Positions 55,034 through 64,000 of a stretch of 64,000 nt of DNA are shown piece after piece. How positions within the stretch are numbered: position 1 is the first letter of the stretch; every line of letters starts with the position of its first letter. Under the pieces are notes generated by a model, which did no database searches, was not told the origin of the DNA, and saw only the letters and a list, made by a program, of their open reading frames with translations. The position numbers were made by a program, and so were the translations under genes. This DNA comes from Leishmania mexicana MHOM/GT/2001/U1103 (taxonomy: Eukaryota > Euglenozoa > Kinetoplastea > Trypanosomatida > Trypanosomatidae): the NCBI RefSeq assembly GCF_000234665.1, contig NC_018329.1, forward strand, positions 432,489-496,488. Direction: 5' to 3'.

Positions 55034-55998
55034 GGGAGGAAGGGAAGAGGTGGGGGAGAGGGGGGAGGCGTTGATGATGATCGCCACAAACAGGGAGATA
55101 CGACGCAAAGGGAGGAGGCGTGATGAGATGAAGGCGGCAATGTGAATGGGCCGCTTCTGGAGGGAAGGGCGAGGGGGGAGGGGGGGGCGGTTGCACTGTG
55201 GTCGAGTCCCCTCTCCGTCCTCCCCTTTTTATCGATACACAAGCCGAGGCGTATGTGCTGCGTGTAGATGATGCATGCCGGCAGAAGGTAAAAGGCGGGT
55301 GCGAGCGCGTGCAGAAAGGGATCTGTGTGAGGAAGTTGCGTGGGTCACATGCTTGAAGCAGTTTGGCGCGCGGCGAAAGCGAAGAGCCACATGCACGCGC
55401 TGGCACCCATTACAAGTGTCGAGGGGGAGAGGAGAGCATGATACACACACACGCGCGCGCGCAGAAGAGGAGGAGAGAGAGAGACGTCAGGTGCCGGGGC
55501 CGTGTGTGAATGCCAACGCTGCAGCCCATCTTCCGTGCGTGCCTGTCTCTATATGTGTGTGTGTGTGCACTGCGCCTTGGAGGCGCCAAGGGAAGGGGGA
55601 GAAGGGAGTGCAGAAGCCGCCAGATCCGTTACAAGGCGTATCACGGCAGCCTGACCTTCTCTTCACTGCCTCTCCCCTCGTTCTGCGGTGCGCAACACTG
55701 CCACACCACCTGCTGCCACAGCGCGTTGATTGCCCTCTTGCCGCTTCCATCGACCATCGTTTTCCTTCTTGACGTCGATAGTTGTGCGGAAAGCTGCCGT
55801 GATGATATAGGGGAGGGGGGAATGGGGTGGTGAAGCGGGGCGGCGCTCGGGGACGGTTCGAAGCACAAGCACGCACGCGCACGCGCTCTCACACACGGGG
55901 GGAGAGGGGGGAGGTTCTTAGACGAAAGGGGACGTCAACAGAATGAAAGTCGTGAGAGAGAGGGAGGGGGGCAAGAAGACGATCAGCGGCGGCCTGTG
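55034..55998. other. Spacer between the two Mio-type genes
   Basis: About 0.97 kb. A G/A-rich block immediately right of 55033 (to about 55070) and another at 55155-55190 are pyrimidine tracts on the transcribed strand and candidate splice signals for gene B. A short (GT)n run is at 55554-55566. No gene seen. The spacer includes the 3'UTR of gene A. Confidence 0.6.
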
Positions 55999-58900
55999 CT
56001 ACGAGAGATGGACGCTGTCGCAGCAGTGGCAGGGGCAGTTCTCGACGGGGCATTTTGTGTGCTTGCTGAACCACTCCCGCAGGTGGCACCAGTGGCCCCC
56101 GTGCAGACACACGCTGCACCATGCGAAGAAGCGCTCCGGCGGCAGCTCCGTCGCGCGGTGCTCCATACGCTCACCGCACACGGTGCACATCGGCGACTGC
56201 CACTGTCGGCACTCCGGGTTGCCGCACGGAATGAGTTGTTTGCGGGTCATGTTCGTCGAGGTCATGGACGAGATGGAGCTCTTGCTCGGCGCCGTCGCGT
56301 GCATCGCCTGACCGCAGTTGCACCGCAGCTCCACCGCTCGGTAGAGCGCTTCATTAGCTCCTGGACTGGCCCCACCAGCAGTCCCGGCCGCCTCGCGCAA
56401 CGAGCGGTCGCGGTCGGTTGTCGCGGTTGCGGTGGTCTGGGCAAATCGGTTCAGCGTGCGCTCCATCATCATGGCTGTTTGGGTCGACATCATCGCCGCA
56501 GCGGAGGCGGCACCAGGCCCCACGCCGATGTCACTTCCGAGTGCCCCCAGCGCGCCAGGGAAACCACTTGGTCGAGGCACGTCAGCACTCGAGAGAGGCC
56601 CCGCAGGGCCTCCTGGAGGGGCGCCGGTGGCGGCTCCAACAACACCGCCGCCACGTGTGGTGCCTGCGCCAACCATGCCCGGGGAAGAGCCACCGCCTCC
56701 GCCAATGATGGAGCCTCCCGGGATGCCCGCCACACCGCCACCGGCACCGGCGCTATGCGAGTTGCTGCTGCCGGAGATGGCGCTGCCACCCCCGTGCTTG
56801 TCCGCCTCTTCACGTGCTTTGAGAAGTTTCACGATATGCAGATCGTGAAGACTGCGCCACATGGCGAGTCCCTGGTCGTTAAGCAAGCGCCGGTACGCGT
56901 CACGCCACATGCGGACAGTTGGCGAGAGCACATTGCTGAACGCCGCTGCGTAACTCAGGGGCGTTTGCACGTCGCCGCTCTCGTCCACGTAGCGCTGAAG
57001 TGCGCCGCAGTCGGTGCTGACGCCCTCCACCACCGTCACGAGCAGCAGCGAGCACCGGTAGATGGGGGCGAAGCGATCCACAGAGGCGGTGGATGCGGCG
57101 GCAGCGAGCACGAAGGTGTCACTAGGATCACTGTAGTGGGAATCGACGCTGCCGTGGGCAGGGAGGGAGGCGCCGGACGAGCTTGGGAAGCGGCCGCTGA
57201 GAGCCGCCGGCGACACGGCAACGTCTACGGAAGAGCTCTGCGCAGGCGATCGAGGTAGGCCGGACAGCGATGCGCGCTTTGAATCCACGCGTCTCTGCTG
57301 CCGCGCGCGGATCCCGAGTGGCGACAACGTTGAGGACGGCGACCCGTACATGCTGTCGGCGACCGCCTGTTGAGCTGCTGTGCTGGCGGTGGCGGTGGTA
57401 GAGTAATCACGGTACTGCTGCTGCACCAGAGCCTGCAAAACCTCCATCACGTTGGCGATATGGCCGCTGTGGTACCGCGAGGGCAAGAGCAGCGCCGTGG
57501 AAAGGGCCACCTTGTCAGAGAGGACCAGGCGCGGATACCTCTCCAGCAGGCGTAGCACCACTGCCTTCTGCTGCGGTAACGTAAAGAGGTCATCGAAGCG
57601 GCTGACTGGCTCCGTCGCCTCAGCGGTGCACGTGGCCGTGCTCGATGTGGCCTCGTCGCTGCCCCTGCCCGCGCTCCCAGCATCCGCCGGCAGAATCCTA
57701 TCCCCTGCTGCCGCCGCTCCGCACGACTGCTGATGCATCACAAGCTCCATGTATGTGAGCATCAAATGAATCCAGAAAGTTACCCCAGGACAGTCGTCTG
57801 CTGCCAGGCTCATCACAGCTGTCTGCCGGCCGCGCGCTGCAGACAGGGTCAAGGCGATACTGGGGTACTGCGCGTTGTGCGTGCCGTACAGCGCCAGCAA
57901 CTCCGCAGCCTCCTCGAGACGGTCCAGCAACACGAGCACGGCCACGCGCCGCTCCAGCGCTTCCTGCAGGCTGCGTTGGCCTATGCCGTCTCCCTGCACG
58001 AAAAATCTCTCCGCCGGGTGCCGGGGGTGGTGGTCGCCGCGTGGAGGAGGAGACCGGGTCGCCTGCGCCCCACCGGCTCTCGCCGCGGCAGCGCTGGCAC
58101 CCGTCCCCTCACGCTCGATAGTGTGCTCAGATGGTGGATCAACGAGAAACACTGCAGGTGGCGTCGTCCAACCCATGGACTCCAGCACGAGCTGCCGCAA
58201 CATCCCAATCGCCACGGGGTACGTCGGAAGGTATGCGGCGCTGTCCCCTGCAGCACCACCGGCCGCCCCAGGGGAGCCTGCTCCACCCCTGAGAACTGAT
58301 GAAGCCGCACGGCTCACGCCAGCGTTGATCGCGGGCCCGGGAAGGTGCGCTGGTGATGGTGGGCGGCCCGCACGAATGCCTGCCGCGGCGGCGCTGAACG
58401 GGTGCAGTGAAAACCCCGAAGGCCCCTTGTGCCGCTCCATGGCGCTCGACAAACCCGCCAGCAGAGGGGCCGGCAGTCCGCGTGCCCCTATGGGGCTCAT
58501 GATGGCGTAACCGCTCGGAGGCGCAAAACCCGCCGCCTCGCCAGCGGCGGTTGCATTGGTCAAAGCGAGCTGGTGGTGGTGGTGACTGAGCGGAAACTGC
58601 GAGGAGAGCCGAGTGTCACTCAGCCCCAGCTGTTGCCGCAACTCACACTCCGACACCAGCAGCTCCAGCAGCCCTGGCACGGCTCGCTTCAGGCCCACAA
58701 CTAGAGAGGGGGCCGACGCTGCCAGCCCCGCCGCCTGGTCGGTGCCACGAGACTTTGGCGCCACCATCACAGCAGTGGGGAATAGCAGCTGTGCAGCACA
58801 GCAGCCATAGAGGAAGGTGGCGTACGCCTCCCGATCTAGGCCTTCGCGCAGGAGCACGGTCAAGTTGCGCACCGGGTCATATGAAAAGCCGCTGCGCAGC

Positions 58901-61900
58901 CGTCTCCATAGATGCCGCGTACGATCAAGGCGGTGGAATTCGCAGAAGCTCATTTCCTGTGGAATGGACGTTGCTGCTGGTGTTGCTGCTGTTGGTGCGG
59001 ACTGAGCGGCACCTCGGCCAGCCGCGGATGTGGTGCCTGTGTATGGCTGCTGCATCGGTTCTGCAGGGGTGGACCGGCTGTGAGGCGACGCAGCGACAGG
59101 TTCGCGCAAGGACGATCGACGACCGAGTAGCTCCTTCTCCTGGAGGGCGCCGCTGATGCCGCTGCCATGCAAACCTTTAGGACCTTTAGGAGCAGCTGCA
59201 CCGCCACTGCCCACCACAGAAGACGCAGCCTCCCTCGAAAGTCCGGCGCGCGGGCTGCCTGAGCTTGGCGAGCCCTCGTTGTCACCCACTCCGGCGGTCC
59301 CTGCAGCCCCCATTCTCAGCAGGCCATGAGCTGTAGAGGAAGCAGCGCCGAAGCCAGACTGCTGCTCGTTCGCGTTGGCGCCGGCGAGAACGCAGTGCTC
59401 GTAGTCACCGGTGGAGGCAGCGCCAGCACGGGCCCGCGGCGTGTCCCGTTCACCCTCTTCTTCGTCGTCTTCGTCCTCCACCTCGTCCAAGAGCCCCAGA
59501 CCGATCAAATCCATAGGTCGCCCCTTTTGTCTGGCCGCCGCCGCCGCAACGCCACCACGACCGCCCCCGCCACCGCGGGCAGCTGCAGCACAAGCCCTGC
59601 CGCCGCCAGTGGCAGAGCTGCCAGTACTTGACAGCTGAGCTCCACCAGTGGTGCTGTCGCCTGATACGTGAGGTTTGTTTGTAGAGGTAACGGTTGCCGC
59701 GCCGGCGACACCTGCGCGCCCGCCCAGCAAGCCCATTCCGGCTTTGGATGCGGATCCAAAAGAGGTGGGAGTGGGGCAAGAGGGCACCGCCATACCAGGA
59801 GCTGCGCTGGCGGCGGCGGCTTGACACTCCAGCCGGTCGAGCACAGCCTCCTCGTAAGCATAGATCGTTGTATTGTACGCCGTGGAGGTGTGTGTGAGGA
59901 AAGCGTTGGGACCGGCGCCGACCAGTGCCGTGCTGCTGCTGAGGCTGGTGACCGTGCTGCCACCTGGGTTGTACACCTGCGTATATAGCTCCCCATTCTT
60001 TGCATTGAGTAGCAGCAGCTGTGGCAAGTCTGTTCGGCAGCCACGCGCCATTGCGTTGTCGTCCACCTCGCCGTCACAGTCGTCTGTGGGACGAAGGCCG
60101 CTAGTAGCACCGTGAGAGGCGTGCAAGAGCTCAGAGTGGTGAGGTCCGGCAGCGGACATTCCGCCTCCGGTGCTGCGGTGCACCGACGCGAGGCCCGGGA
60201 TGCTGCCGGAGGCGACCGCCCTCATCGACTCCGAGAGCGGGTGGCACACACACCCCACCGCTGCGGCAGGCACGCGGGACGGCAACCGGCACTTAAGCGC
60301 GGACTGCGCCTTCACACTGACATGCACCAAAGCGTTGCTCCCGTCAGTGATGGAGGGCATGGTTGTGCCAGTGCCGTCGCCGGAGAAGCCGGAGCGAGTG
60401 CTGCAGGAGCCGTCCGAGAAGTCCTCCTCGGCCTCGGCCTCCGTCCCACTGCAGCCACTGTTCACAGGGTTGCTGTTAATCACACCCCAACGATCCGCCT
60501 CCAGTTCTCCGCCGCTCGGCGAGCGGTGGTGCGGAAGGCCGCCACTTGGGGCGCGACGTTGGCGACTGCGGCCAGCCCCGAAACCTCCCCCGGCACCACC
60601 GGAGCCAAAGCCGCTCGGGCTCAGGTGGGGGTTAGCTGCGCTGCCATAGTGGTGTGACGTCACGACGACAGGGCCGCTTGGAGCAGCGCGCGATGGTGCA
60701 AGCGCCTTGAAGGTATGCGCGCGCAGACCGCCGTCGCGCGTCGTGCCAAGCACCACCCCCGCCTCTGTCGCACTCCAGCACAGGGAGGTATATCCCGCGC
60801 GCGCGTATACCTGACACGAAACCGGCCGCGTCGCCATGCGCACATCCCAGAGCTGCACAATGTCCCGCATCTGTGACGCACCTACCGTGGCGACGTACCG
60901 CTGCGAGGGGTGGCACGCCACCTGCTCGGCACTGCAAAGGACACATGGGGCAGCGTTGTCTCTGGTGCGCGCGTAGACAGGGACGCCGAACACCTCGGGC
61001 GGTGCGCCGAGGTACGTGACGCCGTCGTGAGAGGCGCGCAGATCGAGCAGCTCTGCGTAGAAGCCGAGCCCATCGAGACGCCGCGCGGCCACAACAGTCA
61101 GGTGGGACTGTGGCATCCAATCCAGCGCTGTCACGGGGCCCAGCAGTTGCTTCTGCTGAACTACACTGTAGCTGAGGTGGTCCGCGCCCGCGTATGGCAC
61201 CAGACGGGTGCCACCGACACTGCTGCCGCCGAGCGCGCTGGCCCCTGCGGCGATGCCGCCTACCGCGGGCACAAAAAACCGCTCGTTGGTGTCGGCGTTA
61301 CTCGTGCTGACGCTCGTGGTAGTGGAGCTACAGCACCTGCCCTCCACCGAGCCCAGCACGTACTCGACATCCAGTAGCTGCACCGCGCCGCTCTGCCGGC
61401 CCAGGGCGAGTATGGCCGAGTTGCGCGGATCCCATCCGGACGCGGTGACAACGCGGTCATGACGAGATACTGGCCTACGCGTCGGGAGCCCCACCACAGC
61501 CGCCGGGGCCGCCCCTCCGTACACGTCAAGTCCGTCGGTGACGCATGGACCGGCAGCGCCGGTTAAACTAGGGCGGCGGCGGCTGTTTGCCACACCACCG
61601 CCTCCGGTGCCAGCAGCCACCGCCTCGCCTGCTCTGTTCTCATCGCCGCCTTCGTCTCCGTACCCATCTGACACCATTAACGGGGCGTTCTGCAGTGAGC
61701 AGTCCCCTGCCGTGTTCGGCGGTGTGGAAGTCTGCTCACTACTGGCAAAGCTGTTCGCGGGGAAGGTAGCGTTCACCGGCGCGCCAAAGCCTTCGGAAAA
61801 CGGCCGCGGCGGGTGCCGTGCCGATGACACTACAGTGCCACCGCCACTTCCACCACCGGGCGGCCCGCCGTATCCGTCGGTGCCGCGCCGTCGCATCGGC

Positions 61901-62883
61901 AGCGACATGGACACCCGAAGAGGGGACAGTGTCGTGGCATCGCTGCGGCCAATCCAGCTAAGCCCCTCCGCATTCGCCACGAAGAACAGCACGCAATCTG
62001 TGGCGCAGCTGAGAGAGAGAGCAGTGGGAGCAGGGGGAACGGCCGCGGCCGAGGCGGTACTGCTGGTGCGAGCACCACCACCGCCGCCACCACCAGCGCG
62101 CCCGGCTAGTGCTTGCAGGCTGCCGGCGTGGTATCCACTATACCCCGCTGCACTGTTCCCGCTCACGCGACCTGACGACTGCCCCGGGCCGTACTCCTCT
62201 GCAAAGGTCGAGGTAGCCCCGGCGGTGGCTACCGTTGGCGTCGCCCATTCCTGCGGCGACGCGTTTGCTCCACCATGCGAGCTGAAGAGTCGCCCCTCTC
62301 CAGCGCTGACACCGCCGCCACAGGGGACTGTATGAAAAGGGACAAGCGGGGCGCCCCAGTGGTACGCGGAGTTGACGTCCTGCTTCTGCTGCTCTTGTTG
62401 CAGCCAGTCGTCAGAAGCCGCAGAAGTCGCCGACGCGTACCCCACGCTGGTGCGAGGGGGTGGTGGAAAGCGCACGCGTGATGCTGACATCGCGAACGGA
62501 GCGGGCAGCCCATAAGCGTCATACCCGCCCGCCCGCACATCTATGCCGCTAGCCGTCGCAGCTGCCACAGAGCCGGTGCCTCTGCCAACAGCGGAGAGGC
62601 GGCACAGCATGCGCAGGTATTCACGAGGCACACATGCCGGTGCACCAGCAAAGTACGGCATTAGGTCCGGCGGCACGGGCTTGACAGACCTGGTAGTCGT
62701 GGAGGCGCCAACGTCATCGAAACCGTCACACACGACGCTGCCCAGCATACCAGACCCTCCCGCTGCCACCGCACCACTAGAAGCGAACGGGAAGACACGA
62801 TCGAGAACATAGTACAGCCGCACCTGGCTCGACGTGGCGGTGGCGTAGATGCCGGTATCACCAGGCTGCTTGCTCAGCAGCAT
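55999..62883 (-). CDS. MIOS: Mio (MIOS/SEA4) homologue, SEACAT/GATOR2 subunit A
   Basis: A 2294-residue protein. The N-terminal third carries WD40 strands: SAILALGRQSGAVQLLDVE, ARRLDGLGFYAELLDLR and VATVGASQMRDIVQLWDVR followed by GYTSLCWS (about 590-700). Very long Gly/Ser/Ala inserts separate domains (about 720-1300). The solenoid (about 1310-2020) contains LDREAYATFLYGC, LDRLEEAAELLALYG and LQRYVDESGDVQTPL (about 1962-1976), then MWRDAYRRLLNDQ (1991-2003). YVDxxGDVQT is an almost exact match to human MIOS (YVDRTGDVQT, from memory). The C-terminus has CNCG (2188), CGNPECRQWQSPMCTVCG, then WCSVCLHGGHWCHLREWF and CPVENCPCHC, the full zinc-ribbon plus HGGH finger. In animals and fungi Mio is part of GATOR2/SEACAT, which relieves GATOR1 inhibition of TORC1 at lysosome or vacuole. 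The start MLLSKQPG was preferred to a Cys/Leu-rich upstream extension. It is three times the length of human MIOS because of the inserts. Confidence 0.88.
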   Translation of the reverse strand: MLLSKQPGDTGIYATATSSQVRLYYVLDRVFPFASSGAVAAGGSGMLGSVVCDGFDDVGASTTTRSVKPVPPDLMPYFAGAPACVPREYLRMLCRLSAVGRGTGSVAAATASGIDVRAGGYDAYGLPAPFAMSASRVRFPPPPRTSVGYASATSAASDDWLQQEQQKQDVNSAYHWGAPLVPFHTVPCGGGVSAGEGRLFSSHGGANASPQEWATPTVATAGATSTFAEEYGPGQSSGRVSGNSAAGYSGYHAGSLQALAGRAGGGGGGGARTSSTASAAAVPPAPTALSLSCATDCVLFFVANAEGLSWIGRSDATTLSPLRVSMSLPMRRRGTDGYGGPPGGGSGGGTVVSSARHPPRPFSEGFGAPVNATFPANSFASSEQTSTPPNTAGDCSLQNAPLMVSDGYGDEGGDENRAGEAVAAGTGGGGVANSRRRPSLTGAAGPCVTDGLDVYGGAAPAAVVGLPTRRPVSRHDRVVTASGWDPRNSAILALGRQSGAVQLLDVEYVLGSVEGRCCSSTTTSVSTSNADTNERFFVPAVGGIAAGASALGGSSVGGTRLVPYAGADHLSYSVVQQKQLLGPVTALDWMPQSHLTVVAARRLDGLGFYAELLDLRASHDGVTYLGAPPEVFGVPVYARTRDNAAPCVLCSAEQVACHPSQRYVATVGASQMRDIVQLWDVRMATRPVSCQVYARAGYTSLCWSATEAGVVLGTTRDGGLRAHTFKALAPSRAAPSGPVVVTSHHYGSAANPHLSPSGFGSGGAGGGFGAGRSRQRRAPSGGLPHHRSPSGGELEADRWGVINSNPVNSGCSGTEAEAEEDFSDGSCSTRSGFSGDGTGTTMPSITDGSNALVHVSVKAQSALKCRLPSRVPAAAVGCVCHPLSESMRAVASGSIPGLASVHRSTGGGMSAAGPHHSELLHASHGATSGLRPTDDCDGEVDDNAMARGCRTDLPQLLLLNAKNGELYTQVYNPGGSTVTSLSSSTALVGAGPNAFLTHTSTAYNTTIYAYEEAVLDRLECQAAAASAAPGMAVPSCPTPTSFGSASKAGMGLLGGRAGVAGAATVTSTNKPHVSGDSTTGGAQLSSTGSSATGGGRACAAAARGGGGGRGGVAAAAARQKGRPMDLIGLGLLDEVEDEDDEEEGERDTPRARAGAASTGDYEHCVLAGANANEQQSGFGAASSTAHGLLRMGAAGTAGVGDNEGSPSSGSPRAGLSREAASSVVGSGGAAAPKGPKGLHGSGISGALQEKELLGRRSSLREPVAASPHSRSTPAEPMQQPYTGTTSAAGRGAAQSAPTAATPAATSIPQEMSFCEFHRLDRTRHLWRRLRSGFSYDPVRNLTVLLREGLDREAYATFLYGCCAAQLLFPTAVMVAPKSRGTDQAAGLAASAPSLVVGLKRAVPGLLELLVSECELRQQLGLSDTRLSSQFPLSHHHHQLALTNATAAGEAAGFAPPSGYAIMSPIGARGLPAPLLAGLSSAMERHKGPSGFSLHPFSAAAAGIRAGRPPSPAHLPGPAINAGVSRAASSVLRGGAGSPGAAGGAAGDSAAYLPTYPVAIGMLRQLVLESMGWTTPPAVFLVDPPSEHTIEREGTGASAAAARAGGAQATRSPPPRGDHHPRHPAERFFVQGDGIGQRSLQEALERRVAVLVLLDRLEEAAELLALYGTHNAQYPSIALTLSAARGRQTAVMSLAADDCPGVTFWIHLMLTYMELVMHQQSCGAAAAGDRILPADAGSAGRGSDEATSSTATCTAEATEPVSRFDDLFTLPQQKAVVLRLLERYPRLVLSDKVALSTALLLPSRYHSGHIANVMEVLQALVQQQYRDYSTTATASTAAQQAVADSMYGSPSSTLSPLGIRARQQRRVDSKRASLSGLPRSPAQSSSVDVAVSPAALSGRFPSSSGASLPAHGSVDSHYSDPSDTFVLAAAASTASVDRFAPIYRCSLLLVTVVEGVSTDCGALQRYVDESGDVQTPLSYAAAFSNVLSPTVRMWRDAYRRLLNDQGLAMWRSLHDLHIVKLLKAREEADKHGGGSAISGSSNSHSAGAGGGVAGIPGGSIIGGGGGSSPGMVGAGTTRGGGVVGAATGAPPGGPAGPLSSADVPRPSGFPGALGALGSDIGVGPGAASAAAMMSTQTAMMMERTLNRFAQTTATATTDRDRSLREAAGTAGGASPGANEALYRAVELRCNCGQAMHATAPSKSSISSMTSTNMTRKQLIPCGNPECRQWQSPMCTVCGERMEHRATELPPERFFAWCSVCLHGGHWCHLREWFSKHTKCPVENCPCHCCDSVHLS

Positions 62884-64000
62884 GTCGCTTGGCGCAGCGA
62901 GTGGATGGATGGGTGAGAGAAAAGACGAGAGGGAGGAGCGAGGCACGTACACAGCAGTCGACCACCGCGCTCGAGAAGCGGTTGAAAAGGGCAAGGCAAC
63001 TGCACAGGCAAGGCAATACAGCGAGCAGGAGCGATGCGCGAGGGAGGGGAGGGAGGGAGATGCCACACACACAAACACACACGCACCCAAGCCCGCTCAA
63101 AAGGAAAGACGTGTGCGCGCGTGGGCTTATCTCGGCGCTTGGGTCGTTCAAGATGTATGGTATACCGCCTCTCTCTCTGTGCGTCTGGCTGACGATGATG
63201 ATGATGGTGTTTGGTGGCGGTGATGGGAACGGTGGTGGTTTAGGGCGGGAGACGGAAAGATGTGCGGGGAAAGGGAAGGGCATAGTAAGGCGTGTAGAGA
63301 GAGTAGTACTGCAGGGAAGCAGTGCGCTCTCAGCCTTGTGGAGTAATGGCACGCAGAAAAGTGGAGACCGGAGGGAGGGGGGAGGGGGTGGCCGCGCGGT
63401 TCAGCACGCCCTCAGGCCGTGTTGACAAAGTCGCGGTAACTGCGCTCGCAAGCTGCATTGGTCCCTTACCATTACGAGGAGAGTAGCGCTACACTCCACC
63501 AGCACAGACACGGCCTGCGCAGCAACCAGTAAAGATGCATGCACGCCCCATGCGGGCCCCTTTGTTTTCCATCCCGTTTCTCTGTTCAACCGAAATGGTG
63601 GCGCGCTGTGTACGTAAGCAACCTGCTGCCCTCCCGCCTCCCCTCTGTCTGTCTCTCAGATCCCACCCTCCCCCCACCCCGCCATCCGCTCTTCTCCGTT
63701 CGCGCAGGGTGGTACTGCACCTTCCCCACACAGTGAACATACATATCAACGACAGCAGCAAGCAGCAAGCAACACGACGAGCACCACAGTTGGGGCGCGC
63801 AGAGATGGCGAAGAGGGTGATGGGAGGGGCAGCCTTGGGGGGGGGGGGCGAGGAGCCAAAATAAAAAGAAAGGGCTCACAGGCGATAGAAGGGCATGCAG
63901 CAATAGGAGAAAGCCAGGGGCGTTCACACCAGCACGTATACATCCAATACACGGACAGCAACCAGGAACGCCGTAGAGGAGGCGCGGGGCGACGACGACG
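62884..64000. other. Spacer upstream of the Mio gene, to right edge
   Basis: About 1.1 kb with GA-rich tracts (62910-62945 and 63030-63062), a GATGATGATGATG run near 63193-63208 and a G run at 63838-63848. Only short frames; none is recognised. It should hold the leader and splice acceptor of the Mio gene and the 3'UTR of the next gene to the right. Confidence 0.6.

Overview
The window looks like nuclear DNA of a trypanosomatid, most probably Leishmania or a very close relative. All recognisable genes lie on the minus strand and none is interrupted by an intron. Wide GC-poor-in-genes spacers full of (GT)n, (CA)n and polypurine/polypyrimidine runs separate them. The products are typically kinetoplastid: a cytochrome c oxidase subunit VII type protein, an alpha-tubulin acetyltransferase, an ATP synthase beta array, eS25 and a C5-DNA methyltransferase. 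From memory this order resembles Leishmania chromosome 25 and the syntenic part of T. brucei chromosome 3; no search was run. Transcription would be polycistronic from right to left, with trans-splicing and polyadenylation in the spacers.

In transcription order (right to left): a 2294-residue Mio (SEACAT/GATOR2) homologue (62883-55999); a second, shorter Mio-type protein (55033-49373); a 2048-residue helical-repeat, PPR-like protein with a mitochondrial-type N-terminus (48668-42522); an RRM plus CCCH zinc-finger protein (41586-39754); a UTP4/cirhin-like WD40 protein (39159-35968); a DNA cytosine-5 methyltransferase (35015-32472); ribosomal protein eS25 (31787-31425); three tandem copies of ATP synthase beta (30547-24447), of which only the middle one is complete because two 100-N gaps break the outer ones; an LMBR1-like membrane protein (22181-20739); alpha-tubulin N-acetyltransferase with an apparent homopolymer frameshift (19533-18086); a SMI1/KNR4 (SUKH) protein (15902-14283); cytochrome c oxidase subunit VII-like (12658-12161); mitochondrial aldehyde dehydrogenase (9745-8246); and a very large low-complexity protein that begins at 4706 and runs off the left edge still open.

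The genes are not an operon in the functional sense. Several are mitochondrial (ATP synthase beta, COX VII, ALDH, probably the PPR-like protein) and several concern RNA or ribosomes (UTP4, eS25, RRM/CCCH). The most striking observation is the adjacent pair of Mio-type proteins. Both carry the beta-propeller / alpha-solenoid / C-terminal zinc-finger plan of the TORC1-regulating SEACAT/GATOR2 coat. The second most informative region is the ATP synthase beta array: its 3406-bp period, sharp homology boundaries and assembly breaks can be read directly.
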